The notes under the pieces: model-generated
What the model was told of the DNA's origin: nothing
Seen by the model: the letters and a program-made list of their open reading frames with translations, nothing else
The model's database searches: none
NCBI RefSeq assembly: GCF_000515275.1
Contig: NZ_KI911560.1
Location: 1-64,000, forward strand
Length of the DNA stretch: 64,000 bases
DNA from: Methylophilus sp. 5
Lineage (GTDB): Bacteria; Pseudomonadota; Gammaproteobacteria; Burkholderiales; Methylophilaceae
Reading direction: 5' to 3'
Part shown: positions 8,482-21,347 of the stretch, piece after piece
Position numbering within the stretch: position 1 is the first letter of the stretch
Layout: each line of letters opens with the position of its first letter
Translations under genes and position numbers: made by a program

Positions 8482-10410
8482 TCATAGTGCCCCAAACTGC
8501 AAGTTTTCCTGAACAAATGGGCCAGTCACCGCTTCAATGCCAATCGCATTCAAACTATCCAGCTCTTGCTGATCCAGCACCCCCTCGGCGATCGGCACAA
8601 TGCCCATGGTGCGCACCATCATGCACAAGCCGCGCATGAGCGACTGTTGTTGTGGCCGTAAATGAATATCGCGAATCAGTGATGCATCAAATTTAATGTA
8701 ATCCATGCCCAGCTCATGCAAGTCACCCAATTGCGCCAAACGCGTTGACACATGCTCCATGCCGACCATGCAACCCAGTGATTTCACCAGGTGGACGAAC
8801 TCTTTAAATTTCACAAAATCGCTAAATGCAGATTCCTCAGCCACTTCAAAGCTCAACCTGGCTGGCGTCGAAATCGTCAACATTAATGATTGCAACTTAT
8901 CCTTATATTCATCACTGCGCATCGCCGCCGCAGATACATTGACACTGAGGCTGGCATTATTTTTCGCCAGCATATCCACCGCATACTCCAGCGCCAGACC
9001 ATCCAGCGTTTTAATCATATCGAGCTGGCTGGCCCAATCAATAAAGGCACCCGCGGCCAGCCATTGATCGCCCTCATCAATATGCAAACGCAATGGACAC
9101 TCGTAGTGATACAACTGCTGGTCGCGCTGCATCACCGGGTAACAAGCCAGTTTGATCTGCTTTTGCTCGATGGCTTGCAAAAACTGTTCTTTCCATTGAT
9201 TGAGGTAGTTTTTTCTCGAGGTGACAATGCTGTTGGCATTCATCACCCGCATTGGTGTCGCAGTCTGATCTTCAGCCAGATCCAGAATAAACTGCATCAC
9301 ACGGTGAATATCGACAAAGTCATCGCCTTTTTTAGTTTTGGTATGTGTGACCACGAACTGAAACTGCAATAGCTGTTGCGCGGCATTCAGTTTTTCAAGC
9401 ACCAGCTTCAGTTCAGTGGTGACGGCAAAGTCATCCAGCGGCTGACGGCTAAAAATACCGAACACCCCCCCCGCCAGGCGGCCACAAACGACATCCTGAT
9501 AATGCTCCATCTGTTGCTGCACCGCATCGCCGACCTTTTTAATCAATTGATTGGTAATGCTATAGCCCATTTGCTTGTCAATATCAGGCAAGTTACGCAG
9601 CTGTACCAAAATGAGCACGCCCTCGACAAAGCCTTCGTGTTTAAGGGCAACCGAGGCCGTATTGGTAAAATGTGACTGATTCATTAAACCAGTGACTTCA
9701 TCGTAGTTAATTTGCTGGTTAAAGGTATTCAGGCGCTCGGACTCAGCCGTGACCATAGACTTGACGCGGTCAGACAGCGTATTCATGGTGCGCACCAGCT
9801 TCTGAAATTCCTCGGTCGCTGGTTCTGCAATGGTGATGTATTTGCGCTCGCCCAAGGCCTCCGCTTGCGCAATCACTTCGTCCAATGGTTTCAAAATACG
9901 TTTGAGCCAAAAGCCAGAAACCACATAGCTCAGCAAGGCCACGATCAACGTCCACAACACTGCGTGGCGTGAGGTCTCCCACAATTGGTCATAGGCCAGT
10001 GACGGCTCGCTTTCTAGTACCAGCGTGCCATATTGCTGCCAGCCAGACTGAATACTGGCAACCCCCGGCTGAATGCTGACCGAGAACACAGATTGGAACC
10101 AGGAGGGCGCAACCGAATGCGGGTTGCGGTTCACGCGCTCAATCATGATTTTGTTGTCAGGTGAGATAATGGCAATACGGCGATAATTGCCCATATCAAA
10201 CTGGGCGCTGATAATCAGCTCAACCGTGACGTTATCTTTTTGGATATTGGATAGCGTGATTGCCAGGCCATTGGCGTTATCGTTATTTTTCTTTTGCAGC
10301 TGCTCAGCCATGAAGTGATGGTCGTCATAGACACCCAGAAACAGGCACCCTGCCGCCACCATTAAAATAATGACAGAAATCGCAATGCGTATTTGTTTTA
10401 CCAAAGACAT
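8482..10410 (-). CDS. LapD-like c-di-GMP receptor (degenerate GGDEF-EAL)
   Basis: This inner-membrane receptor controls the periplasmic protease LapG by inside-out signalling. It has 642 residues: membrane segment 1 (about 7-27), a periplasmic LapD/MoxY-type domain with the turn SGWQQYG (W124, matching the LapG-contacting Trp of Pseudomonas LapD), membrane segment 2 (about 150-170), HAMP, GGDEF-like (about 235-395) and EAL-like (about 400-640) domains. Both catalytic motifs are broken: RLAGGVFGIF instead of GGDEF, and YECPLR instead of EALLR. This fits a receptor rather than an enzyme. The neighbouring lapG-like gene supports the assignment. Confidence 0.92.
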   Translation of the reverse strand: MSLVKQIRIAISVIILMVAAGCLFLGVYDDHHFMAEQLQKKNNDNANGLAITLSNIQKDNVTVELIISAQFDMGNYRRIAIISPDNKIMIERVNRNPHSVAPSWFQSVFSVSIQPGVASIQSGWQQYGTLVLESEPSLAYDQLWETSRHAVLWTLIVALLSYVVSGFWLKRILKPLDEVIAQAEALGERKYITIAEPATEEFQKLVRTMNTLSDRVKSMVTAESERLNTFNQQINYDEVTGLMNQSHFTNTASVALKHEGFVEGVLILVQLRNLPDIDKQMGYSITNQLIKKVGDAVQQQMEHYQDVVCGRLAGGVFGIFSRQPLDDFAVTTELKLVLEKLNAAQQLLQFQFVVTHTKTKKGDDFVDIHRVMQFILDLAEDQTATPMRVMNANSIVTSRKNYLNQWKEQFLQAIEQKQIKLACYPVMQRDQQLYHYECPLRLHIDEGDQWLAAGAFIDWASQLDMIKTLDGLALEYAVDMLAKNNASLSVNVSAAAMRSDEYKDKLQSLMLTISTPARLSFEVAEESAFSDFVKFKEFVHLVKSLGCMVGMEHVSTRLAQLGDLHELGMDYIKFDASLIRDIHLRPQQQSLMRGLCMMVRTMGIVPIAEGVLDQQELDSLNAIGIEAVTGPFVQENLQFGAL

Positions 10411-10528
10411 TTGAAAGCCCTCTTACTTTCCTGGGGTAAATCCGGCAACAACCCGACCTCAATGCAGGCTCTGTACATTAGCCTAGCATTAAGCCCCCAT
10501 AATAACCACACCCCTAACAGGTTTTTAA

Positions 10529-11203
10529 TCATTCCAGCCCGTCCTGTCGCATACGTGTCAATACATCGCGCCATTTAGAAATATTGGAAGGAGAACCCGC
10601 CCGCATATTCGGGTTATTCGCGACGAATAAACCCTTATCATTAAAGCTAAATACCGGAGACAAATCGCCACGCCGGGAGGCAGGCAACAACTCAAAATTA
10701 AGGTTATCGAGCACCAATGGGTCACTATTTGGAGTCGCGTAGTAGGTCAGCACCATGTGCGGCCGGATGGATCCGCTAGGCATGCGCGCCCGCACATAAG
10801 TCAGGCGTAATTTGTCTTGTGACACACCGAGCTTTTTAAGTAAGGTGTATTTGGCAATGCTAAAGTCTTCACAATCACCCGCACCTTTGCCAAAGGTCTC
10901 CAGCGGGCTGGCCCAGTAGTCTTCCACCCCCCACAGCGTAATGTCATCGACAAACAACACATGCTGATTGGTAAAATCATTCACCATATTGACCTTGGTC
11001 ATTTCACTGGCACCCGCAATCTGGGCAAACATCTCATTCAGGCGCATGACATTCTGGTAAGCCTCTTCACCATAGCGCTGCCTGACCTTTTCCAGCATCG
11101 CCAGTACATAGTCATCCGCCTGTATCTGCGACCATAGCATACACAGCGCCAGGCCTAAGCCTGTCAGCAATCTAACAAATGATGAGGTTACGTGGCGTCT
11201 CAT
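10529..11203 (-). CDS. LapG-like periplasmic transglutaminase-fold cysteine protease
   Basis: This protein is predicted to cut the adhesin's N-terminal retention module when c-di-GMP falls. It has 224 residues: a signal peptide/anchor (about 1-29), then a bacterial transglutaminase-like cysteine proteinase domain with a Cys-His-Asp triad: C111 in GAGDCEDFS, H149 in RPHMVLTYY and D166 in LVLDNL. The spacing (38 and 17 residues) nearly equals that of Pseudomonas LapG. The segment VDDITLWGVEDYWASP is typical of the family. It is the first gene of the minus-strand adhesin gene row, followed 118 bp later by the lapD-like gene. Confidence 0.93.
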   Translation of the reverse strand: MRRHVTSSFVRLLTGLGLALCMLWSQIQADDYVLAMLEKVRQRYGEEAYQNVMRLNEMFAQIAGASEMTKVNMVNDFTNQHVLFVDDITLWGVEDYWASPLETFGKGAGDCEDFSIAKYTLLKKLGVSQDKLRLTYVRARMPSGSIRPHMVLTYYATPNSDPLVLDNLNFELLPASRRGDLSPVFSFNDKGLFVANNPNMRAGSPSNISKWRDVLTRMRQDGLE

Positions 11204-11276
11204 GTGAAATTCATTCCCAGTGAGCGATTATGTCACGACTAAATCAAGCACAATTTACCAAACAAAGCGGTTTTAA

Positions 11277-12767
<1,491 letters not shown>

Positions 12768-12791
12768 ACCTGATTGATTTGAACTATTGAT

Positions 12792-14666
12792 TTGATTTGG
12801 GATTTTCTTGCTGATTATGTAAAACATCCCGCTTGTGAACAAGCAGCAAACATCGGGTTGCGCTGCTTGTTCTGGGCAAAGTCGACGTGCAAGCCGTTCA
12901 CGCACGTTGTGCTAGCCTTGCTAGTGCTGACCACCGCCTGCCAGGCACAAGACGCGCCCTGGTTTGAGGTCAAAACAGGCAACACCTACCAGACACGCTT
13001 TTCGCTCACCAACGATACGCCCCCAGAAGATACCTCAGCACTGCGCGAGCTGTTGCAAAAACACCTGACCATACACGAAGCCATGCAAAACCCGCGCATG
13101 AACGACAGCGAATGGCGCCGACTGGTACAAAAAACACCGCAAGAAATCGCCGACTTACTGGCCACTGAAGGCTACTTCAAAACAAAAACACTGAGCTATC
13201 AGCCTGTAGCCAACCTGGCCGAATTTCGCATCAAGCTGCCGCCGCAAGCCAAAGTCAGCCAGGTCAATGTAGCCATTACCGGCGAAATTGAGCAAGCCAG
13301 CCACCAATCAACCTTAGAAGCCGCACAAAAAAGCTGGCCGTTGCCGGTTAACAGTGTGTTTACCCAGCAAAGCTGGAGCAGCGCCAAGCGCGAGTTACTG
13401 GCGACACTGCTGCGTGCAGAATTTCCTAATGCAAAAATCACCAAGTCGCAGGCCATGGTCAATCCGCAAACGCAAGAAGTGTTGATTACCCTGACGCTAG
13501 ACTCAGGGCCTGCGGTGCGTATTGGCGCGGTCCAAATTCATGGCCTGCAACATTATCAAGAATCGCTGGTGCGCCCACTCAACACACTAAAAACCAGTGC
13601 ACCTTATCGCCAGGCAGATTTACTCAATTTGCAAAACAGTTTTATGGCCACCGGCAAATTCCGCTCGGTGGATGTCGTCGCCAAGACCGAAGCACTCAAT
13701 GCTGACCAGAGTGCAGACATCATCGTCACCGTGCACGAAATGGAGCAAAACACCCTGCGCATTGGTGTCGGCGCCAGCACCAATACCGGCGCACGCATTG
13801 TGTTTAACTACACAGACCGCAACCTGTTTGATCGTGGTTTGCTGTGGGACAGTAGCCTTAGACTTGAGCAACGCTTGCAAGCAGTGACCTCCAACATTAC
13901 CTTCTTAACCGATGAAAAAGGCTATAGAGACAGCATCCAGAACAGCGTAACACGCACTGACCTTGAGGGACAAATCACCACCGCCGTACAAAATGGGGTG
14001 CGCCGTTATTGGGGCCAACCCAGTATTTTCGAGCAATATGTCGGTGCTAATTTACTGTATGAATTTTTAACCGTGGATGGTGAATCGTCACAATTTAACA
14101 AAGCGGCAACCCTGGCCTATGGCCTTAATATGCGCAAACTAGATCATCCGCTGGCGCCGACCAAGGGCTGGATATTGAACACTCAATTTCAACTGGCACC
14201 TTTGGACAAACTGTCTGACGGCCGTTTTCTGCAATCGCAAGCCCGTTTGCAGGCGTTTTACCCACTGACAGCATCCACACAATGGCTGGGCCGTATTGAA
14301 GTAGGCTCGGTGACAGGCGCACGCAGCGTGCCTGCCACTTATTTGTTTAGGGCTGGTGGCGACCAGTCTGTACGCGGTTACGCCTTTCAGTCGCTGGGTG
14401 TGAAAGAAGCCGATGCCATTGTCGGTGGCCGTGTGCTACTCACCGGCAGCAGCGAAATCGTGCAATGGCTGACCTCCTCATGGGGGGCCGCCATGTTTGT
14501 CGATTTTGGTCATGCCGCCAACAGTTGGAAAGACTATGACCCAGCCTTCGGCTACGGCCTGGGTGTGCGCTGGCGCAGCCCGATTGGCCCGGTCGGCGTA
14601 GATATCGCCTATGGCGAAGAAACCAAAGAATATCGTTTGCACTTTAACCTGGGCGTGAATTTCTGA
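12792..14666 (+). CDS. tamA: TamA, outer-membrane subunit of the translocation and assembly module
   Basis: This Omp85-family outer-membrane protein assists assembly of surface proteins and envelope lipid homeostasis together with TamB. It has up to 624 residues. The N-terminal signal region is THVVLALLVLTTACQAQ, followed by POTRA domains (about 60-320) and a C-terminal 16-strand barrel with the Omp85 motif LFRAGGDQSVRGYAFQS and a terminal aromatic strand YRLHFNLGVNF. The start is uncertain: both 12792 and 12858 are TTG codons without a clear ribosome site, and the latter gives a more usual signal peptide. The stop overlaps the tamB start by one base, so the two are translationally coupled. 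Confidence 0.93.
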   Translation: MIWDFLADYVKHPACEQAANIGLRCLFWAKSTCKPFTHVVLALLVLTTACQAQDAPWFEVKTGNTYQTRFSLTNDTPPEDTSALRELLQKHLTIHEAMQNPRMNDSEWRRLVQKTPQEIADLLATEGYFKTKTLSYQPVANLAEFRIKLPPQAKVSQVNVAITGEIEQASHQSTLEAAQKSWPLPVNSVFTQQSWSSAKRELLATLLRAEFPNAKITKSQAMVNPQTQEVLITLTLDSGPAVRIGAVQIHGLQHYQESLVRPLNTLKTSAPYRQADLLNLQNSFMATGKFRSVDVVAKTEALNADQSADIIVTVHEMEQNTLRIGVGASTNTGARIVFNYTDRNLFDRGLLWDSSLRLEQRLQAVTSNITFLTDEKGYRDSIQNSVTRTDLEGQITTAVQNGVRRYWGQPSIFEQYVGANLLYEFLTVDGESSQFNKAATLAYGLNMRKLDHPLAPTKGWILNTQFQLAPLDKLSDGRFLQSQARLQAFYPLTASTQWLGRIEVGSVTGARSVPATYLFRAGGDQSVRGYAFQSLGVKEADAIVGGRVLLTGSSEIVQWLTSSWGAAMFVDFGHAANSWKDYDPAFGYGLGVRWRSPIGPVGVDIAYGEETKEYRLHFNLGVNF

Positions 14667-17600
14667 TGTCACTCACTCACACTTGCTACCGGCTACTCAA
14701 CAGACTGCTCATCAGCGTGTTGTGCTTGTCATTGATCATCACGCCGCAAATAGTGTGGGCGGCAAACGTGCTACTGGTGACTAGTTTAAAAGAGTTTGAA
14801 ACTGACCTTGGTAATGCCATCCTGAAAGTAGAAGGCATAGACTCGCATATGCGTTTAGGCGTCACACCCAAAGGCGAACTGACGGTGTCGCAGTTTCGTG
14901 CGCGGCAGATCACCTTGCGCTTTAAACCTGCCGCTGAGTTATCGCCAGTGCCCAAGTCTGCCCAAACACCGCTACCAGCGCATATTAACATTCCACTGCC
15001 GTTTCATTTGCTCTCGGGCCAGATTGATCAACTCACCATTATCCAGGGTGCAAGCACCTCGCACATCACGCAGATTCAGTTTGACCTCGATGCCGACAAC
15101 CAAGCCTTGCAGTTTCGCATTGCACAAGCGAACAGCCCATGGGGCCAGGTGAGCACGCATTTTCAGATGCAAAATGCAGCGCCTTTTCCGCTTAACGGCT
15201 GGCTAGACTTGCAACAAACGCACTCAGAATTACCTTATCACCTACGCACCGAACTGCATGGTGACTTAACCCGGTTGCAGATCGCGGCCAACCATCACTA
15301 CCAGCCACAAGCCAGGCCATTCGCGATTGTGCCCGCCAATGGGCAATATGAAGACATGCTGCAAATCAGCGCTAGTATTGGCCTGGATGACACACGCAAC
15401 AGTCACTTATTACTGCATCTGCAACAATTGCAAGCCAAACATATCCACCCGCAACTGGCTGGCCAGTTGGACTTAACAATCGTCGCCGACGGCAGCCTGA
15501 CCGAACAAGGCCAGATGCTGGCAACCATAGATGCCGGAGATAGCCGTTTGCAAGGGCAACCGCTCATCGTGCGCGGCAGCGCCAGCCTGCAAGGCAGCCA
15601 GCTCATGCATCTGGATTTATTGGCACAACTGGATAAAAACAAGCTGACCATGCAGTCAGCTAAAGAGGTGACCACACCCTCTGCCAACACATTGTCCTGG
15701 CAGGCAACCTTAGCCAATCTGGCGCAACTGATGCCAGGCTTTGCTGGCCAGGTAAAAGGCGCTGGCACTGTGCAACAATCCGCAAACGGTTTTGCCGCGA
15801 CTTATCAACTCTCTGGCCAACAATTGCAGCTGCCGCAAGGACTCACATTGGCTAGCGTTGAGGCACAAGGCCAAGCCGCTAACCAGTCACAAGGCCCTCT
15901 CGAAAACCATATCAAGCTACGCGGCTTGTCGCAGCAAAATGCCAATGGGACAGATAGCCCACCGATTGACGCCGAGCTTAATCTGACTGGCACGCTGGCA
16001 AAGCATCACTTGGTACTTAAAGTGAATGATGCAGATGCATTACTGCAGCGTAACCTGCTGTTAGCGCTGGATGGCAGTTGGCAAGAAAACACCTGGCAAG
16101 CACAGTTAACGCAATTGCAAGACGCCAATGGCAAAGTATTTCAACTGGCACAACCAGCCAGCCTGCGCTGGCAAAGCGAACAAGGCTTTCAGTTACAAAA
16201 CCTGCTCATTCATGCGCTGGCCGGTCAATTACAACTGGATCGGCTAAGTTATCGTCCGGCCAAAACCGCCAACCTGCTCACACAACAAGCGGCCGAAAAA
16301 GTACAGTTCAGCACGCAAGGTTCACTCAAGGCGTTTCCGTTGCAAGCAGTGATGGCCTGGCTGCTGCCCGAACAGTCAGAAGCCCTGCCCGCAGATCATT
16401 TGCGCGTCTCGGCCCAATGGCAACTGGCATTGGATGCACAACTCAATGGCAAACTGCACCTTGAACGCGCGGCGGGCGACTGGCAAACCTACGACCATAG
16501 CCAGGCACGTTGGCAAGGGCTGGGCATTAATACACTATTAGCAGATATGCAGGCGCAAAATAATCGCATTAGCGTACAAAGCAACATACGCGCAGACAAC
16601 GCGATAGACCTGCAATTCACAGGCAATACCGTCGTCACGCCCACGCAAAATGGCCTGGTTATTCAGCGCTCGGCCCCACTCTCGGCACAACTCAAAGCCA
16701 ACATTTCACAACTGGCTTGGCTGGCCAAACTCATGCCTGATATTCAGCCCGCTGGCCAATTGACAATAAATGCCCAGGCCAGCGGCATGATCGCCAAGCC
16801 GCAATTACAAGGCAGCATTCAAGGCCAGGCGCTTGCCTTGCAAATGCCCTCGCAAGGCCTGTGGCTGGAGCAAGGCAACCTGAATGCCACACTGGCTGAT
16901 GATCAAGTCAAATTTGAGCAAATACACTTTGCTGGCAAGAGTGGAGAACTCAATGGCAATGGCCTGTTAACTTTCAAAGAAGACCGCTGGCAACTGGATG
17001 CCGCGATGCAACTCAACAAACTGCAGGCTTTATCCAGAGTGGACCGCTGGGTACAATTGAGCGGCAATACCAAGCTGAGTATAACCAGCGGGCAAACCAC
17101 ACTCAGCGGCAACCTCAAGATTCATAAAGGCCTGTTTGAGCTACCCAAAGCAGACAAACCCAAGCTGGATGAAGACGTCATCATTGAGTCACCGCAAGCA
17201 AGTGCGCCCGCACCCGCCTCTACCCTAGTGTTTAAAGACTTTGCAATAGACTTTGGCGACAAACCATTAGTACTACCGTTTAAGGAGTCTGAGCAATTTA
17301 TGTTGCGCGGACAAGGTTTAAACGGTGCATTGAGTGGAAATATGCAGCTTAATGGCCTGCTGGACGACCTCACGGCGGCCGGCACGCTGGAAATCACCGG
17401 CACCTATATTGCCTATGGCCAGTCATTGAATATAGAAACCGGCCGCCTGATTTTTAGCGGCAAGCTACCCAATATCGGCCTCGATCTCCTCGCCACACGA
17501 CAGGTAGAAAGTACTAAAGTCGGCATACAAATCAATGGCAGCCTGCAAACCCCGCAATTAAAACTGGTCGCCACACCTGACACCAGCAACGAAAATAAAA

Positions 17601-17956
17601 TCTCGCTGTTAGTGCTGGGGCAACCCATGTCACAAGTGGGTAGCAGCGACATGGCCTTATTGTCAGTGGCGGCAGGCGCGCTATTATCCCAAGGCGACTC
17701 AGTCTCCCTGCAAACCAAAATTGCACAAGCCGTTGGCCTCGACAGCATAGATGTACGCGGCACCGGGCCCACCAATTACGCGGTGAGCGTCGGCAAACGG
17801 ATTAACCGCAACCTGGTGGTTGGCTACGAAAAAAGCATTGTCGGCCTGTTAAATGTTGGTAAACTCACCTATCAACTAACCAAGCGCATCTCGATCGAAA
17901 CCAGGACCGGTTCGGATAACGCGCTAGACGTATTTTATGGTTTTAGCTTTGACTAA
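14666..17956 (+). CDS. tamB: TamB, inner-membrane/periplasm-spanning AsmA-like bridge protein
   Basis: The protein has 1096 residues: one N-terminal membrane anchor (about 11-32), a long, low-complexity beta-rich body (Gln/Leu/Ala rich, typical of the hydrophobic-groove family), and the C-terminal DUF490/TamB domain (about 770-1096). The end shows LLVLGQPMSQVG, VRGTGPTNYAVSVGKRINRNL and a final LDVFYGFSFD. It spans the periplasm and contacts TamA. The start ATG overlaps the tamA stop. Downstream, the NYN gene begins 16 bp later, so the transcript may continue. Confidence 0.93.
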   Translation: MSLTHTCYRLLNRLLISVLCLSLIITPQIVWAANVLLVTSLKEFETDLGNAILKVEGIDSHMRLGVTPKGELTVSQFRARQITLRFKPAAELSPVPKSAQTPLPAHINIPLPFHLLSGQIDQLTIIQGASTSHITQIQFDLDADNQALQFRIAQANSPWGQVSTHFQMQNAAPFPLNGWLDLQQTHSELPYHLRTELHGDLTRLQIAANHHYQPQARPFAIVPANGQYEDMLQISASIGLDDTRNSHLLLHLQQLQAKHIHPQLAGQLDLTIVADGSLTEQGQMLATIDAGDSRLQGQPLIVRGSASLQGSQLMHLDLLAQLDKNKLTMQSAKEVTTPSANTLSWQATLANLAQLMPGFAGQVKGAGTVQQSANGFAATYQLSGQQLQLPQGLTLASVEAQGQAANQSQGPLENHIKLRGLSQQNANGTDSPPIDAELNLTGTLAKHHLVLKVNDADALLQRNLLLALDGSWQENTWQAQLTQLQDANGKVFQLAQPASLRWQSEQGFQLQNLLIHALAGQLQLDRLSYRPAKTANLLTQQAAEKVQFSTQGSLKAFPLQAVMAWLLPEQSEALPADHLRVSAQWQLALDAQLNGKLHLERAAGDWQTYDHSQARWQGLGINTLLADMQAQNNRISVQSNIRADNAIDLQFTGNTVVTPTQNGLVIQRSAPLSAQLKANISQLAWLAKLMPDIQPAGQLTINAQASGMIAKPQLQGSIQGQALALQMPSQGLWLEQGNLNATLADDQVKFEQIHFAGKSGELNGNGLLTFKEDRWQLDAAMQLNKLQALSRVDRWVQLSGNTKLSITSGQTTLSGNLKIHKGLFELPKADKPKLDEDVIIESPQASAPAPASTLVFKDFAIDFGDKPLVLPFKESEQFMLRGQGLNGALSGNMQLNGLLDDLTAAGTLEITGTYIAYGQSLNIETGRLIFSGKLPNIGLDLLATRQVESTKVGIQINGSLQTPQLKLVATPDTSNENKISLLVLGQPMSQVGSSDMALLSVAAGALLSQGDSVSLQTKIAQAVGLDSIDVRGTGPTNYAVSVGKRINRNLVVGYEKSIVGLLNVGKLTYQLTKRISIETRTGSDNALDVFYGFSFD

Positions 17957-17972
17957 TTGAGCCTTTAAACGC

Positions 17973-19387
<1,415 letters not shown>

Positions 19388-19410
19388 CCGTTTTTTAGGA
19401 AAAGTCACGT

Positions 19411-20136
19411 ATGTCTGCTGCCCTCGCCCATGAAGCCCGCCAGTTTTTGTTTTCAACCCGCCATGCGATCTTGTCGACGCACTCAATGAAATACCCTGGC
19501 TATCCATTTGGCTCAGTGGCGCCGTTTGTGTGCAATCAACAAGCCGAGCCAGTGATTTTAATCAGCACCATTGCCGAGCACACTAAAAACATTCTCGAAA
19601 ATGCCAAGGTGTCGTTACTGGTCTTTTCTGGCGCTGACGATTTGCAAGCCAATGCACGCCTGACTCTGATGGGCGAAGCGATGTATTGTGACAAGCAGGA
19701 CGCAGACCTGCGCGCCCGCTATTTACGTTATCTGCCGCAATCGGCAAGTTATTTTGATATGCATGACTTTCACTTTTACCGCATCCAGATTGAGCAAGTG
19801 CGCTACATCGCGGGCTTTGGCCGCATGGGCTGGTTTGAAGGCAATGCGCTCAATGACGGCCTGGCTGACAGCATGCTCGCGGCACAAGAAGGCGGCATCG
19901 TCGCGCACATGAACGAAGACCACAAAGACAGCCTGCTGCAATATTGCCAGCATGTGCATGGCGTGACGGCCGATCACGCCGAAATGGTCGGCCTCGACGC
20001 AGAAGGCTTTGATGTGCAATATCATCAGGGCGAAGAAACACAGGGCCTGCTCCGTTTTCAATTTGAACAGCCAGTTTTAAATGCCATGGATGCCCGTAAG
20101 GCACTGGTCGCCCTGGCACAAGCAGGTAGAGCATAA
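19411..20136 (+). CDS. HugZ-like haem-utilisation / pyridoxamine-phosphate-oxidase-fold protein
   Basis: The protein has 241 residues. The N-terminal split-barrel flavin/haem-binding domain (about 5-155: STHSMKYPGYPFGSVAPF, ISTIAEHTKNI, RLTLMGEA) is followed by a DUF2470-type domain (about 165-240) beginning AHMNEDHKDSLLQY. This layout is that of HugZ/HutZ haem-degrading or haem-binding proteins. There are no haem-uptake genes nearby, so the substrate is not settled. A TAGGAAAAG ribosome site precedes the ATG, and the stop overlaps the next start (TAATG). Confidence 0.85.
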   Translation: MSAALAHEARQFLFSTRHAILSTHSMKYPGYPFGSVAPFVCNQQAEPVILISTIAEHTKNILENAKVSLLVFSGADDLQANARLTLMGEAMYCDKQDADLRARYLRYLPQSASYFDMHDFHFYRIQIEQVRYIAGFGRMGWFEGNALNDGLADSMLAAQEGGIVAHMNEDHKDSLLQYCQHVHGVTADHAEMVGLDAEGFDVQYHQGEETQGLLRFQFEQPVLNAMDARKALVALAQAGRA

Positions 20137-20495
20137 TGCCGCAACTTTTATTGATGAGCCGCATCGCGGCCAGTAGCAGCCTGCTGGGCCTGATTATGCT
20201 ATGCCTGGGTTGGGAGATTTTCTGGGCACCGCTGCGGGCGGGCGGTAGTTTACTGTTTCTCAAAACGCTGCCATTACTGCTGCCGCTATTTGGCATTTTG
20301 CGCGGCAAACGCTATACCTATCAATGGTCAGGCATGCTGATTTTGTTTTACTTCACCGAAGGTGCCGTCAGGTGCTGGTCAGAGGCCGGATTATCACGCT
20401 GGCTAGCGGCCGTTGAAGTCGTACTCAGCCTGATTTTCTTTGCCAGCGTGATTGTCTACTCCAAATACACAGGCCGCCGTTACCAGCCTGTTTGA
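20136..20495 (+). CDS. DUF2069 family inner-membrane protein
   Basis: The protein has 119 residues and about four hydrophobic segments (about 6-27, 35-50, 63-80, 88-108). It ends with the family-typical VIVYSKYTGRRYQP. The function is not known. It is translationally coupled to the HugZ-like gene and followed by a terminator, so it closes the plus-strand group that starts at tamA or the NYN gene. Confidence 0.8.
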   Translation: MPQLLLMSRIAASSSLLGLIMLCLGWEIFWAPLRAGGSLLFLKTLPLLLPLFGILRGKRYTYQWSGMLILFYFTEGAVRCWSEAGLSRWLAAVEVVLSLIFFASVIVYSKYTGRRYQPV

Positions 20496-20496
20496 A

Positions 20497-20529
20497 ATAG
20501 CGGCGCCAGTGTCAATCATGGCGCTATTT
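20497..20529 (+). terminator. Intrinsic terminator after the DUF2069 gene
   Basis: The stem AATAGCG-g-CGCCA pairs with TGGCGCTATT across a 9-nt loop and is followed by TTTTAAG. It separates the upstream group from surE. Confidence 0.75.
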
Positions 20530-20557
20530 TAAGCATAAATTCTTTCGTGCACGGACG

Positions 20558-20585
20558 CTGACAAGCCCGGTAAACCTTATATAAT
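20558..20585 (+). promoter_or_regulatory. surE promoter, probably giving a leaderless mRNA
   Basis: A CTGACA -35 box (20558-20563), a 16-bp spacer and a perfect TATAAT -10 box (20580-20585) lie directly before the surE ATG at 20593. Only 7 bases separate the -10 box from the start codon, and no ribosome site is present. Transcription should begin at or within a base or two of the ATG. Confidence 0.65.
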
Positions 20586-20592
20586 ATCGGGC

Positions 20593-21342
20593 ATGAGAAT
20601 TCTGTTATCCAATGACGATGGCTATTTGGCACCAGGCCTAAACACACTCGCCACGCACTTAAGTAAAATCGCTGATATTACGGTGGTAGCCCCAGAGCGT
20701 AACCGCAGCGGCGCTAGTAATTCATTAACGCTAGATCGCCCCTTGAGTGTCAAACAAGCGGCCAATGGCTTTTACTATGTTAATGGCACGCCTACCGACT
20801 GTGTGCATATCGCGCTCACCGGCTTGATGCAAGACATGCCGGACATGGTCATCAGCGGCATCAATGATGGTGCCAATATGGGCGACGACACCATTTACTC
20901 AGGCACCGTTGCTGCCGCAACCGAAGGTTATTTGCTAGGCATTCCTTCATTTGCTGTTTCTATGTCGCAACACCAGCCTGCGCATTTTGAAACCGCAGCA
21001 AAAATCGTGGTCGAGCTGGTCAAACAATATAACCACAGTGAATTTACCGAGCCTACTCTGCTTAACATCAATGTGCCAGATCTGCCATTGCAAGAAATTA
21101 AAGGTCGCCAGATCACACGTTTGGGCAAGCGCCATAAGGCCGAATCGGTGATTAAACTGCAAACGCCACGCGGTGAAACCGTGTATTGGGTCGGTGCCGC
21201 CGGGCAACCAAACGATGGTGGTGAAGGCACTGATTTTTATGCAGTCTCACAAGGCTATGTTTCCATCTCACCGATTCAGGTAGACCTGACCAAGCATTCG
21301 CAAATCGCAGCCATGCAACAATGGCTGCAAGCCAAGAATTAA
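20593..21342 (+). CDS. surE: 5'/3'-nucleotidase SurE
   Basis: This survival-protein nucleotidase dephosphorylates nucleoside monophosphates (and short polyphosphate in some species). It has 249 residues. Metal-binding motifs are [16 protein letters not shown] at the start (Asp8-Asp9), [11 protein letters not shown], and [34 protein letters not shown] is the family signature. It is the first gene of a surE-pcm-nlpD operon, with pcm starting 6 bp after its stop. Confidence 0.96.
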   Translation: MRILLSNDDGYLAPGLNTLATHLSKIADITVVAPERNRSGASNSLTLDRPLSVKQAANGFYYVNGTPTDCVHIALTGLMQDMPDMVISGINDGANMGDDTIYSGTVAAATEGYLLGIPSFAVSMSQHQPAHFETAAKIVVELVKQYNHSEFTEPTLLNINVPDLPLQEIKGRQITRLGKRHKAESVIKLQTPRGETVYWVGAAGQPNDGGEGTDFYAVSQGYVSISPIQVDLTKHSQIAAMQQWLQAKN

Positions 21343-21347
21343 GCATT

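Noticed and set aside
20593..20640. Possible riboswitch or long leader before surE
   Set aside because: A consensus -10 box lies 7 bases before the ATG, so there is no room for a leader.
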